From the NCBI GenBank assembly GCA_018672825.1, contig JABHUE010000003.1, positions 1 to 32,293 of the forward strand: a stretch of DNA of 32,293 nt, given 5' to 3'. Made by a program: the position numbers and the translations under genes. The DNA is from Pseudomonadota bacterium (GTDB taxonomy: Bacteria; Pseudomonadota; Gammaproteobacteria; Arenicellales; UBA868). Every line of letters begins with the position of its first letter. The stretch's first letter is position 1. Below, one piece after another: positions 1 through 8,972 of the stretch. Below the pieces are notes generated by a model, which was not told the DNA's origin, searched no databases, and saw only the letters and a program-made list of their open reading frames with translations.

Positions 1-905
1 AAAGCGGGGTGCATAAAATCAGGTGCAGGCGCAGGTTCAGAATCATCATAGGTCACAGTCTCCCAACAATTTGTTTTTTCAACGAGCTCGCGTAGGAGTC
101 CATTATTCAAACCATGCCCCGATTTATGGGCGGAGAACGTACCAATCAGTGGATACCCAAGCAGATATAGATCCCCGATTGCGTCGAGGATCTTGTGCTT
201 TACGAACTCATCTCCATAACGTAAACCATCATCATTGATCACTCGATCATCGTCCAGCACGATGGCGTTATCAAGGCTACCGCCGCGGGCGAGTCCAGCT
301 TCCCGAAGCGCCTCAACATCCTGCAAAAAACCAAATGTTCTGGCCCGACTCACTTCTTTTGTAAACGAGGTCTCAGAAAGATCTACCGTCGCATGCTGCG
401 CTGAAGATTTCATGGTCGGATGGTCAAAATCAATACTGAAACTCAATCGAAACCCGTCATAAGGCTCAAAGCGAGCCCATTTATCCCCTTCCCGCACTTC
501 AATACGATTTTTGATCCTAATGAACCGCTTGGCTTCAGACTGCATTTCAATCCCTGCTGACTGAATGAGGAAGACGAAAACCGCGGCGCTTCCATCCATA
601 ATCGGGACTTCGGTTGAATCGAGCTCAACAACGGCATTATCAATATGAAGACCTGCAAACGCAGCCATCAGGTGTTCGACGGTGGACACCCGCGTTCCTC
701 GATACTCAAGAGTTGTGGAGAGTCGGGTATCACAAACATTCTCGAGTGACGCCGGAATATCAATTACGGGGTCAAGATCGACTCGGCGGAAAATGATTCC
801 TGTGCCCACCGGCGCTGGTCGAAGGGTGAGAAGCACCTTCTCCCCCGTATGCAGACCCACCCCGGTGGCACCGATCACAGTTTTTAAAGTTCGCTGTCGA
901 ATCAT
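1..905 (-). CDS. lpxC: UDP-3-O-acyl-N-acetylglucosamine deacetylase, 3' end cut by window
   Basis: LpxC removes the acetyl group from UDP-3-O-acyl-GlcNAc, the committed step of lipid A synthesis in the cytoplasm. Reading back from the ATG at 905-903 gives a protein opening [21 protein letters not shown], close to E. coli LpxC from its first residue. Zn-site motifs are present: the STVEHLMA segment and HKILDAIGD near the C-terminus. About 301 codons are visible against about 305 in E. coli, so only the last few residues are missing. It is the last dcw-linked gene, 173 nt after ftsZ, as in E. coli. No good ribosome site is seen before the ATG, but there is no alternative in-frame start. It may have its own promoter in the gap. 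Confidence 0.97.
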   Translation of the reverse strand, partial: MIRQRTLKTVIGATGVGLHTGEKVLLTLRPAPVGTGIIFRRVDLDPVIDIPASLENVCDTRLSTTLEYRGTRVSTVEHLMAAFAGLHIDNAVVELDSTEVPIMDGSAAVFVFLIQSAGIEMQSEAKRFIRIKNRIEVREGDKWARFEPYDGFRLSFSIDFDHPTMKSSAQHATVDLSETSFTKEVSRARTFGFLQDVEALREAGLARGGSLDNAIVLDDDRVINDDGLRYGDEFVKHKILDAIGDLYLLGYPLIGTFSAHKSGHGLNNGLLRELVEKTNCWETVTYDDSEPAPAPDFMHPA

Positions 906-966
906 CCAAGCCCAATCGCTGATATTTTTAAAATTCTGCGACCGCGTCGCCAATTTAGATCAATTT

Positions 967-994
967 TACACTCAAAAAACGCGATTTGAGTGTA
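967..994. repeat. 10-bp perfect inverted repeat between ftsZ and lpxC
   Basis: Arms TACACTCAAA (967-976) and TTTGAGTGTA (985-994) flank an 8-nt spacer. On the minus strand, the direction of the operon, no U-run follows, so it is not a classical terminator for ftsZ. It may be an operator or an mRNA hairpin that separates ftsZ and lpxC levels. On the plus strand a T-rich run does follow, but no gene points that way. Confidence 0.5.
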
Positions 995-1024
995 TTTTGA
1001 AATTTTTTTACCCTTTTTTTTGCA

Positions 1025-1053
1025 TATTTAGATATTCCACGATTATCGGTCAA
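1025..1053 (-). promoter_or_regulatory. Candidate lpxC promoter
   Basis: In the ftsZ-lpxC gap the minus strand carries TTGACC (1053-1048), a 17-nt spacer and TAAATA (1030-1025). The -35 is good and the -10 is poor. A separate lpxC promoter at this place is known in E. coli; here it is inferred only. Confidence 0.3.
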
Positions 1054-1078
1054 TTTCTGAATCCATACGCTGACTCTC

Positions 1079-2233
1079 TCAGTCGGCTTGTCGCCGTAAA
1101 AATGCGGGTACATCCAGATATTCCATATCTACCGCTGCATTTCCCTGGGAGTCAAAATCGCCAGCAGATCTCGGACGACGCCTGATGACTGTCGGCTTAT
1201 CGTAGTCTTCATAGTCAACAGGGTCATGTGCCGCCTCATCATTATCACTACTTTCGACCAGAGTCATTTGAGGCGCTTTCCGAATGCCCGTCGCAACCAT
1301 CGTGACTCTGAGCTCACCCTCCATCGCCTCATCCAGAACGGTCCCAATCACAACCGTTCCATCCTCAGATGCGTACTCATTAACAATCTCACCGACCTGT
1401 GCAAACTCTTCTAATTCCATATCAGGTCCTGCTGACACGTTCACTAATAGACCTTTTGCACCATGAATATCAACCTCTTCTAGTAATGGACTCGAGACCG
1501 CGCCTCGCGCCGCCTCGATTGCACGATCTGATCCTGATGCGGTGGCTGAACCAATCATGGCCATGCCCATCTCAGACATCACGGTTCGAACATCAGCAAA
1601 GTCAACATTGATCAACCCCGGGCGAGTAATCAATTCAGAGATGCCTTGAACCGCATTGAATAATATTTCATTCGCTTTACCAAAAGCATCAAGCAACGTG
1701 ACTTTGCCACCCATCACTTCGAGTATCCGCTCGTTTGGAATGACAATTAATGAGTCAACCAATTCACCGAGTTCTTTTATGCCATACTCGGCGGCGGCAA
1801 TTCTCTTCTTACCCTCAAACTGAAAAGGTCGGGTCACGACCGCCACCGTTAAAATTCCTTTTTCACGAGCGAGTTGGGCAATAACAGGTGCCGCGCCGGT
1901 ACCGGTCCCACCACCCATTCCTGCGGTTATGAAAACCATATCAGTTCCATCAAGCGCGGCGGCGATCTTGTCACGATCTTCCGTAGCCGCCTGACGGCCA
2001 ACCTCTGGGTTTGCGCCCGCCCCGAGCCCTTTCGTCAATCCTTCGCCGAGCTGCATCACTTTAGAAACACCGGATCGGTGAAGGGCTTGCGCATCTGTAT
2101 TTGCAACGATGAATTCAACCCCGTCTAGGCTGGCTGAGAGCATGTGATCGACCGCGTTTCCACCGCCACCCCCAATGCCTAGCACCTTAATAACGGCCTG
2201 ACGACCAGAAACTTCCATGAGTTCAAAAGGCAT
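1079..2233 (-). CDS. ftsZ: Cell division GTPase FtsZ
   Basis: FtsZ is the tubulin-like GTPase that polymerises into the Z ring at mid-cell. The protein is 384 aa, the E. coli length. Visible are the nucleotide-binding start [10 protein letters not shown], the tubulin signature GGGTGTGAA at about residues 105-113, and NVDFADV. The C-terminal conserved peptide, ending [13 protein letters not shown], docks FtsA and ZipA. The ATG at 2233 ([10 protein letters not shown]) is chosen because AGGAG lies about 7 nt upstream; an in-frame extension to 2275 has no such site. The gene follows ftsA after 99 nt and precedes lpxC. Confidence 0.98.
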   Translation of the reverse strand: MPFELMEVSGRQAVIKVLGIGGGGGNAVDHMLSASLDGVEFIVANTDAQALHRSGVSKVMQLGEGLTKGLGAGANPEVGRQAATEDRDKIAAALDGTDMVFITAGMGGGTGTGAAPVIAQLAREKGILTVAVVTRPFQFEGKKRIAAAEYGIKELGELVDSLIVIPNERILEVMGGKVTLLDAFGKANEILFNAVQGISELITRPGLINVDFADVRTVMSEMGMAMIGSATASGSDRAIEAARGAVSSPLLEEVDIHGAKGLLVNVSAGPDMELEEFAQVGEIVNEYASEDGTVVIGTVLDEAMEGELRVTMVATGIRKAPQMTLVESSDNDEAAHDPVDYEDYDKPTVIRRRPRSAGDFDSQGNAAVDMEYLDVPAFLRRQAD

Positions 2234-2284
2234 AGTGTCTCTCCTGTAACTATCGATTAATGAAAAAAATGACAAGTTCCCTGC

Positions 2285-2301
2285 CGGCGCCCAAAGCGCC
2301 G
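2285..2301 (-). repeat. 6-bp perfect hairpin in the ftsA-ftsZ gap
   Basis: CGGCGC (2285-2290) and GCGCCG (2296-2301) flank a 5-nt loop in the 99-nt gap before ftsZ. It is GC-rich, with no U-run directly after it on the minus strand. It could be an mRNA processing or stability element or a weak attenuator. The role is unknown. Confidence 0.4.
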
Positions 2302-2332
2302 AAGAGAACCTCTTCTGCTAAATGAAAAAAAA

Positions 2333-3589
2333 TCATTGCGACTCCTCACCCAGATGCCGCGAGAACCATTGCTTCATCCGTCCAAAAATTGCTGAGGGCG
2401 GTGAGACCCCAAACCGTCTCTTCGGGTAATGATTGGATTGGTGACGATGACCAAACATCAGCAAACCCATCGCTGTTGAGAATGAAGAATTTCGGACAAC
2501 ATCGCTTAAGGCGCCAACATATTTAGGCACGCCAAGTCGGACGGGCATATGAAAAATCTCTTCAGCCAGGTCAACCATTCCGGTTAGTTTTGCGCTGCCG
2601 CCGGTCAAGACGATGCCCGTTCCCAGCAATTCTTCAAAACCACTTCGGCGAAGTTCGGCCTGAACCAACAAAAATAATTCTTCTACACGGGGCTCAATGA
2701 CATCTGCAAGTGTCGTGCGCGCGAGCTTGCGAGGCGCTCGCTCACCGACACTTGGGGTATCGATCATCTCGCCCTCGGGCGCAAGCTGCACCAAAGCGCT
2801 ACCATATTTCTTTTTAAGCTCCTCCGCCGCCTGAGTTGGCGTTCGAAGGGCTACCGCAATATCGTTTGTGACCTGATCTCCCGCAATCGGTAAAACCGCC
2901 GTATGGCGAATTGCACCATCGGTAAACACCGCGATATCTGTCGTGCCACCACCGATATCGACAAGGCATACGCCCAACTCTTTTTCATCTTCGTCAAGCA
3001 CCGCGTAACTGGATGCAATCTGCTCCAGCACCATGTCTTCAACCTCGAGACCGCAGCGAGTAATACATTTGACAATATTTTGCGCCGCGCTCACAGCGCC
3101 AGTAATAATATGAACTTTAGCCTCGAGACGAACACCGCTCATGCCAATCGGCTCACGAATACCTTCTTGTCCGTCAATAATGAAATCCTGAGGCAGGATA
3201 TGTAAAACCCGCTGATCATTTGGAATTGCTTGTGCTTGAGCTGCCTCGAGCACCCTCTCGACATCTTCAGCACCGACTTCGTCGCGATTTTTTATAGCTG
3301 CCACACCATGAGAATTCATGCTGTTGATATGCGCACCCGCAATCCCTGCATAAACAGAGCTGATTCGGCATTCCGCAGTAAGCTCGGCATCCTCAATAGC
3401 CAGTTGGATGGACTGGACGGTTGAATCAATATTAGCAACGACACCCTTTCGCAGACCTCGTGATGGATGCTGACCCACGCCAAGCACCTCTAGTTCATCG
3501 CTGTCATTGACCTCTGCGACCACAGCGAGCACTTTCGAAGTCCCAATGTCCAGGCCTACAATGACTTCACTTGTCGTTTTCTTACTCAT
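2333..3589 (-). CDS. ftsA: Cell division protein FtsA
   Basis: FtsA is an actin-fold ATPase that anchors FtsZ filaments to the inner membrane and recruits later divisome proteins. The protein is 418 aa (E. coli 420). Phosphate-binding motifs are visible: VGLDIGTSKV near residues 11-20, LVDIGGGTTDIAVF in the middle, and GIVLTGGSAKL toward the end. The C-terminus (IFGRMKQWFSRHLG) looks like the amphipathic membrane-targeting helix. The ATG at 3589 lies 9 nt after the ftsQ stop, with a weak purine-rich site, so coupling to ftsQ translation is likely. Confidence 0.97.
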   Translation of the reverse strand: MSKKTTSEVIVGLDIGTSKVLAVVAEVNDSDELEVLGVGQHPSRGLRKGVVANIDSTVQSIQLAIEDAELTAECRISSVYAGIAGAHINSMNSHGVAAIKNRDEVGAEDVERVLEAAQAQAIPNDQRVLHILPQDFIIDGQEGIREPIGMSGVRLEAKVHIITGAVSAAQNIVKCITRCGLEVEDMVLEQIASSYAVLDEDEKELGVCLVDIGGGTTDIAVFTDGAIRHTAVLPIAGDQVTNDIAVALRTPTQAAEELKKKYGSALVQLAPEGEMIDTPSVGERAPRKLARTTLADVIEPRVEELFLLVQAELRRSGFEELLGTGIVLTGGSAKLTGMVDLAEEIFHMPVRLGVPKYVGALSDVVRNSSFSTAMGLLMFGHRHQSNHYPKRRFGVSPPSAIFGRMKQWFSRHLGEESQ

Positions 3590-3598
3590 AACGCTATC

Positions 3599-4444
3599 TC
3601 AATTGTCATCTTTGATTACAGAAGCGATTTGAAATTTCTTGTCTTCCGGATCATCATGCCATTGCACTGCAAATCCATTGTCATAGCGCATATCAACCTT
3701 TGAAATAAGACCTGCTTTATGACTGAGTACCGTCTCAAAACTGAAGACAAGTCGTTCAATTTTTTCAACAATCTGATCTCGTCCCAAAAAGACTCGAAAC
3801 GTGTTTTCCAATTTCAGATCCGACCGACGCAATTCGAGCTCCCACTGACCGGAGTGGCCAACAGATAGGGACCGTGGCTCAAGATTCACGATCGCGAGCA
3901 AGGAAAATATCTCGTGGAACGTGTCCACCACAACAGCCCGATACCGCTCTGGCCCCCTTAATAGCGGACGAAAACTAAAGCCATTCTGGGGTGGCAAGTT
4001 AATAAACTGACGTTCAACCTTTTCTTCTGATCGATCCAACTGTCGATACTCTGCGATCACTTGGGTTTCTATGACGGATATTGACAATGTATCTGGCCAC
4101 ACACGGCGAACCACTGCCTGATAAACACCGGGTCGATTCTCAAGCGCAGTCTCTATTGTTTTAAGATCTACATTAAGGTAGTTACCCGAAATCTTTCGCC
4201 AAGTTTCCCGCTCAATAGACCCTTGACTTATCACTAACAGGGGAGAGTCGATAACGACTTTTTGAATTGTGAAATAGCCGGATCGAATAACATGATCCAT
4301 AACCAACACAGTCATGAAGAACAGGAAAAATCCTGCGACCATAGGTAGCCTTCGCCGGGGCTCACTGCGCTCAATTGTTTCGCCTTTGGAGACTTTCCCG
4401 CCAACGGCGCGCAGCTCAGGGAGTTTCGTGCCTAGTCCACTCAT
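3599..4444 (-). CDS. ftsQ: Cell division protein FtsQ
   Basis: FtsQ is a bitopic inner-membrane protein that links early and late divisome proteins and forms the FtsQLB complex. The protein is 281 aa. A basic cytoplasmic tail of about 33 residues is followed by one membrane segment (about 34-53). A POTRA-like domain follows (FTIQKVVIDS to ISVIETQVIAEY), then the beta domain. Sequence conservation in this family is low, so the call rests on topology, POTRA features and position between murB and ftsA. Its ATG overlaps the murB stop (ATGA, 4444-4441). ddl, often found just before ftsQ, is not here. Confidence 0.93.
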   Translation of the reverse strand: MSGLGTKLPELRAVGGKVSKGETIERSEPRRRLPMVAGFFLFFMTVLVMDHVIRSGYFTIQKVVIDSPLLVISQGSIERETWRKISGNYLNVDLKTIETALENRPGVYQAVVRRVWPDTLSISVIETQVIAEYRQLDRSEEKVERQFINLPPQNGFSFRPLLRGPERYRAVVVDTFHEIFSLLAIVNLEPRSLSVGHSGQWELELRRSDLKLENTFRVFLGRDQIVEKIERLVFSFETVLSHKAGLISKVDMRYDNGFAVQWHDDPEDKKFQIASVIKDDN

Positions 4445-5355
4445 ATTGCTTCTCCAACAAATCGGACTTCAGTTTCCAGCTTCACGTCGAATCTCTTTTC
4501 AACATCATCTTGAATAAACTGGATAAGGTCTTCAATATTCTCTGCGGTCCCTGTTTGATCATTCACAATAAAGTTCGCATGATGCTCCGAGATCCTGACA
4601 CCCCCGATCCGCTTTCCTTTATGTCCGGCGCGCTCAATCAAGCGGGCTGCGTAGTCTCCTGGGGGATTTTTAAAAACAGAACCTGCACTAGGCTGACCAA
4701 CGGGTTGGCTTTGTCCACGCGTTTCAAGAAGCGAGCGAATCACGTGCCGACTCTGGGGCGCACTCAACGGTTCAAAGGAAAAACAAGCAGAGGCAACCCA
4801 CACATCTTCGGAAATACTCACGGCACGATAAGACACCTCAAATGCTGCCGGTTCACATTCGGATATTTCACCTCTTCGGTTGATGAGTCGAATACTTTCA
4901 ACAAATTGCCAGGTTTCCGAGCCAAAGGCGCCCGCATTCATAGCAATCGCGCCACCGACCGTACCCGGTATACCTGCAAAAAATTCGGCGCCGGCCATTT
5001 GATTTTTACCAGCAAACCGCGCAACCCGAGCACAGGAGACACCTGCCTGCGCTGTTATTGTCTTTTCGCTTAATAACGCCAAAGCATTCAGACCTCGATG
5101 GCCAGCGATTACCGCGCCATTAAAGCCCCCGTCCCGAACCAGCAAGTTACTACCCAAGCCGAGCCATAAAATTGGGGTGTGTGCTGGAAGAAGGCGTAAG
5201 AACTCCGCGACATCCTCTTCATCAAGAGGCTCGAAGAAATAACGAGCCGGACCACCGACCTTCCAACTGATATGGCGAGCCATCGGCTCGTCGTGGCGCA
5301 CGTGCCCGCGGAGGCTATCAAATTCATGACTCGGATTCATTGATAACTCTCTCAT
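4441..5355 (-). CDS. murB: UDP-N-acetylenolpyruvoylglucosamine reductase (type II-like)
   Basis: MurB reduces UDP-GlcNAc-enolpyruvate to UDP-MurNAc with NADPH and FAD in the cytoplasm. The protein is 304 aa, shorter than the about 340-aa type I enzyme of E. coli and in the range of type II enzymes. FAD-binding features include WKVGGPARYF near residue 31, LGLGSNLLV near 67 and GIPGTVGGAIAMNAGAFG. The catalytic serine motif GSVFKNP is present, and the C-terminus has EVRFVG. The ATG at 5355 overlaps the murC stop (ATGA); an alternative ATG at 5340 cannot be excluded. murB in the dcw cluster is seen in Legionella and Coxiella relatives and alphaproteobacteria but not in E. coli. Confidence 0.96.
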   Translation of the reverse strand: MRELSMNPSHEFDSLRGHVRHDEPMARHISWKVGGPARYFFEPLDEEDVAEFLRLLPAHTPILWLGLGSNLLVRDGGFNGAVIAGHRGLNALALLSEKTITAQAGVSCARVARFAGKNQMAGAEFFAGIPGTVGGAIAMNAGAFGSETWQFVESIRLINRRGEISECEPAAFEVSYRAVSISEDVWVASACFSFEPLSAPQSRHVIRSLLETRGQSQPVGQPSAGSVFKNPPGDYAARLIERAGHKGKRIGGVRISEHHANFIVNDQTGTAENIEDLIQFIQDDVEKRFDVKLETEVRFVGEAI

Positions 5356-6764
5356 CCGAATGACTCTTCACAAAGATGCATCGACGAAATAAGGGCCCGG
5401 GCGGCTTTACCAATACTGCCTGCACCCAAGGTCAGAACAACATCGTCCGCTTGGAGCAATGGGAGCAGGGTTTCTCTCAAGCGATCGATATTCGGGGCAA
5501 AAACTGGGTCGACACCACCTCGGACACGGATTGATCGACATAGCGCTCTTCCATCCGCACTGGCTGCTGGTTTCTCGCCGGCCGCATAGACCTCTGTCAC
5601 CACTAAACAATCCACATCACTCAGTAATGAGCTGAAATCGTCCATAAGATCTCGTGTACGAGAAAACCGATGAGGCTGAAACACAACAACTTTTCGACGA
5701 TCAGGCCAACATCCCTCTGCGGCAGACAGGGTGGCTGCAATCTCGCTGGGGTGATGAGCATAATCGTCTACAAGAAGGGCTTTGCCATCAGGCAGTCTGA
5801 TATCTCCGAGAATCTCGAACCGCCGGTCGATTCCGCTGAATTCGCGAAGCCCATCGACGATCGCTTGCGTCTTGATTCCTACTTTATCGGCAACCGCAAT
5901 TGCGGCAAGCGCATTACGAACGTTGTGTAATCCGGGGAGTGCGAGATCAACCGAAAAAACTTTTCCATCTGCAGTCGTCGTATCAAACTGCATTCGGCTA
6001 CCCGACTGACTCACATTCATGGCGTTGTAATCCGCCGGGGTCTCAATACCATAACTCACAACAGGACGTAAAATTCTCTCTCGCATTCTCTGCACTGCCG
6101 GGTCATCAGCACACAGCACCGCGAGCCCATAAAAAGGCAGGTTATGCACAAACCTCAAGAAGGTATCCGTTAATCTCTCAAAGTCACCCTGATAAGTTGA
6201 CATATGATCATGATCGATATTAGTCACAACCGCGATGTGTGGCTGCAAATGAAGAAAAGAGGCGTCACTTTCATCAGCTTCTGCGATTAACCATTGACCG
6301 TTTCCAAGCTTTGCATTGCCTGTTTCACTTTTAACCAGGCCACCGATTAGAAAAGTAGGATCGAGTCCTGCCTGACCAAAGATCGCCGCGACAAGACTTG
6401 TCGTCGTTGTTTTTCCATGCGTCCCGCCGATCGCAATCCCATTACGAAACCGCATCAATTCCCCAAGCATCTGAGCGCGAGGTACGACAGGTATTCCGTT
6501 CGACTGGGCAAATAGCACTTCGGGATTTCCTTCTCCCACCGCGTTGGAAACCACAACAACATCAGCGCCTTTTGCGTTTGAATGGTCATGATCTTTATAA
6601 ACCTGGACACCCTTTGCCATTAATGCACGCGTTGCAATCGAATCAACTTGGTCGGAGCCACTAATCACATATCCTTGGTCCATAAGCACAGATGCAATAC
6701 CACTCATACCAGCACCTCCTATGCCAACAAAGTGGATATGGCGAACAAACTCACGCACGGGCAA
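5352..6764 (-). CDS. murC: UDP-N-acetylmuramate--L-alanine ligase
   Basis: MurC adds L-alanine to UDP-MurNAc with ATP, the first step of the peptide stem. The protein is 470 aa. The N-terminal nucleotide-sugar domain has GIGGAGMSG (14-22), and the central ATPase has GGTHGKTTTT (113-122). Family motifs EADESDASFL, NIDHDHMSTY and VDDYAHHP follow, with FQPHRFSRTRDL in the C-terminal domain. Its start overlaps the murG end by 14 nt, and its stop overlaps the murB ATG. Confidence 0.98.
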   Translation of the reverse strand: MPVREFVRHIHFVGIGGAGMSGIASVLMDQGYVISGSDQVDSIATRALMAKGVQVYKDHDHSNAKGADVVVVSNAVGEGNPEVLFAQSNGIPVVPRAQMLGELMRFRNGIAIGGTHGKTTTTSLVAAIFGQAGLDPTFLIGGLVKSETGNAKLGNGQWLIAEADESDASFLHLQPHIAVVTNIDHDHMSTYQGDFERLTDTFLRFVHNLPFYGLAVLCADDPAVQRMRERILRPVVSYGIETPADYNAMNVSQSGSRMQFDTTTADGKVFSVDLALPGLHNVRNALAAIAVADKVGIKTQAIVDGLREFSGIDRRFEILGDIRLPDGKALLVDDYAHHPSEIAATLSAAEGCWPDRRKVVVFQPHRFSRTRDLMDDFSSLLSDVDCLVVTEVYAAGEKPAASADGRALCRSIRVRGGVDPVFAPNIDRLRETLLPLLQADDVVLTLGAGSIGKAARALISSMHLCEESFG

Positions 6765-7815
6765 GCTCCAGACATTGATTCATTACGTCATTTATTGCTG
6801 CAGGACGAGCAAGTGTTCGGGCAGCCTGAGCCATTTCCATTAAATCTTCGCGTTTTAAAAAACACCGATCTATTTCATCAGCTAATCGACCTGGATTCAG
6901 TTCCGATTCCCGAAATACCACCGCAGCACCGGCGTCCGCCAGGCAGCGGGCATTCGCAAATTGATGATCACCAGCGGAATGCGGATATGGAATTAATATT
7001 GCGGGCAGTCCAGCGGCGCTTATCTCGCTTATCGTCATTGCGCCTGCCCTTGAAATAACAATATCAACCGACTCATAAGCTGACGACATATCATCAATAA
7101 AATCAACGACTGACGCATCAAGATCTAGAGTGCTGTACGAATCTCTTACTTGATCATCGTGATTTCGTCCGCTCTGATGCAGAATTTGTAATTTCGATCG
7201 ACAAGATGCCATCGCGAACGCGTGCGGTACTAGATCGTTAATGGTTCGTGCACCCTGGCTTCCGCCCAACACAAGGACTCGTAAATTTGTTGAGAGACCA
7301 ATACCCCTTTTCAACGGGGCAGGAATTAATGCGATTTCAGACCTAACCGGATTACCTGTGTGTTCTGCTGAGCTTGGCATCCCTTCCGAACAGGAAAAAC
7401 CAGTGAGCACTTTGGCGGCAAGCATAGTAAGCATTCGATTTGTCAGTCCGCTACGGGCGTTCGCCTCATGAATGATCAAAGGTCGACGCAACAACCAGGC
7501 AGCAACTCCTCCAGGCCCTGCGACGAATCCCCCCATCCCCAAAACCACATTGGGTTTTTGCCGCCAAATCACCCTCAAGCTCTGCCAAACTGCGCGGACA
7601 ACCATCCACGGAATCATAATTTTTCGACTCCACTGAATACCGACGACTGCGCTGGCATCAATCCACTCAATATCGAATCCCTCAGATGGAATAACTCTCG
7701 CCTCTAGCCCCTTTTTTGTTCCTAACCAGACGACTTGAATTCTTTTTTCACGCAACGCTTTAGCCACACTAAGGGCGGGATAAACATGACCGCCCGTTCC
7801 TCCTGCCATGATCAT
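6751..7815 (-). CDS. murG: UDP-GlcNAc:lipid I N-acetylglucosaminyltransferase
   Basis: MurG is a peripheral membrane GT-B enzyme that makes lipid II from lipid I at the inner face of the membrane. Visible are GGTGGHVYPA at the N-terminus, GMGGFVAGPGG, LVLGGSQGAR at the start of the donor-binding domain, and SRAGAMTISEIS. The reading frame is open back to an ATG at 7854, but no ribosome site precedes that codon. GGGAAGG lies at 7827-7833, well placed for the ATG at 7815 or the GTG at 7818. The 7815 start gives 354 aa, matching E. coli (355), and lies 8 nt after the ftsW stop. Confidence 0.96.
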   Translation of the reverse strand: MIMAGGTGGHVYPALSVAKALREKRIQVVWLGTKKGLEARVIPSEGFDIEWIDASAVVGIQWSRKIMIPWMVVRAVWQSLRVIWRQKPNVVLGMGGFVAGPGGVAAWLLRRPLIIHEANARSGLTNRMLTMLAAKVLTGFSCSEGMPSSAEHTGNPVRSEIALIPAPLKRGIGLSTNLRVLVLGGSQGARTINDLVPHAFAMASCRSKLQILHQSGRNHDDQVRDSYSTLDLDASVVDFIDDMSSAYESVDIVISRAGAMTISEISAAGLPAILIPYPHSAGDHQFANARCLADAGAAVVFRESELNPGRLADEIDRCFLKREDLMEMAQAARTLARPAAINDVMNQCLELARA

Positions 7816-7823
7816 CACGGTAG

Positions 7824-8972
7824 TCACCTTCCCTTCGAACGCTGTGGAAGACATTGATAAACCGACAAAACAATGCCCAGCGCAAGCCCATTAATCAGCA
7901 TACTGCTACCGCCATAACTCATTAGCGGCAGCGTTAAGCCCTTAGTCGGAACCAAACCCAAATTGACTGCAAAATGAAATATGGCCTGAAGCACAATTAA
8001 TAGTCCGATTCCTTGGCACACTCGGGCACCAAACAACTCTCCCGCATCAGCGGCGCGGGAAGCAATATCAAAAACCCGCCAAAGAATCAGACCGTAAAGT
8101 ACAAGAAGTGCCACGAGCCCAATCAGTCCCAATTCCTCCCCAATCACCGCAACAATAAAATCGTTACTCGCGTGAGGCAGATAAAAAAGCTTTTGCACAC
8201 TCGCGCCTAATCCCACGCCGAACCACTCACCACTTCCTAATGCGATAAGTGCCTGAACGAGTTGAAACCCTGTATCAAAGGGATCGGCCCATGGGTCACG
8301 AAAACTCAAAACTCGCTGAAGTCGATAGGGTTCGACAATAATTAATACGGCGACAGCGCAGACCGCGACTACAATGGCGCCAAAAATATATCGGATTCTT
8401 GTTCCCGACAGATACATCAACCCAACGCTTGTCATCATGATCACCGCAGTGCAACCAAGATCAGGTTCGAGCAACAACAGCACACCTAACATTCCAATAA
8501 CAAACGCGGGCTCGAGAATGCTGATCCGGAAGGAATTCATTGATCCCGAATTACGAACAAAATGATCAGCCAAAAACAATACGGTCACTACTTTGATCAG
8601 TTCGGAGGGTTGAAAACGCATAAAGCCAAGCGGCAACCAACGTGTGCTCCCATTAACCTCATGACCGATACCGGGAATGAGCACTAAAACTAACAACACG
8701 GTGCTTAAACCCAAAAGGGGGCGATTTGCCTGTCGCCAAAATCGGAGAGGCACCGAAGCTGCAATGAAACCCAAAATAAGCGCCAGGACAATGCTAAACG
8801 AGTGCTTTATCAGGATAGCGAATCCGCCCTGTACCCCTCCATGAGTTCCAATCGCGGCCGAAAACACCATTACCATGCTAAGCGAGAGCAAAGTGGCCAC
8901 TGCGAGAACCAAGACCGGATCTACCGCGGGCACTCTTAAAAAAGATCTTGAAGGGGCCGTAATGCTAATCAT
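7824..8972 (-). CDS. ftsW: Septal peptidoglycan glycosyltransferase FtsW (SEDS family)
   Basis: FtsW is the SEDS-family polymerase that works with FtsI to build septal peptidoglycan from lipid II. The protein is 382 aa and very hydrophobic, consistent with about ten membrane segments. Family motifs are visible: STRWLPLGFMRFQPSEL, DPFDTGFQLVQALIALGSG, GEELGLIG and LPLMSYGGSSM near the C-terminus. The ATG overlaps the murD stop (ATGA, 8972-8969). Position between murD and murG separates it from the paralogue RodA. Confidence 0.97.
   Translation of the reverse strand: MISITAPSRSFLRVPAVDPVLVLAVATLLSLSMVMVFSAAIGTHGGVQGGFAILIKHSFSIVLALILGFIAASVPLRFWRQANRPLLGLSTVLLVLVLIPGIGHEVNGSTRWLPLGFMRFQPSELIKVVTVLFLADHFVRNSGSMNSFRISILEPAFVIGMLGVLLLLEPDLGCTAVIMMTSVGLMYLSGTRIRYIFGAIVVAVCAVAVLIIVEPYRLQRVLSFRDPWADPFDTGFQLVQALIALGSGEWFGVGLGASVQKLFYLPHASNDFIVAVIGEELGLIGLVALLVLYGLILWRVFDIASRAADAGELFGARVCQGIGLLIVLQAIFHFAVNLGLVPTKGLTLPLMSYGGSSMLINGLALGIVLSVYQCLPQRSKGR

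Noticed and set aside
682-1185. 167-codon open frame on the plus strand spanning the lpxC start and the ftsZ end
   Set aside because: It is antisense to two well-supported genes and crosses an AT-rich gap; composition is not coding-like.
4375-5073. 232-codon open frame on the plus strand
   Set aside because: It lies antisense to murB and ftsQ, both clear genes, and shows no recognisable domain or ribosome site.
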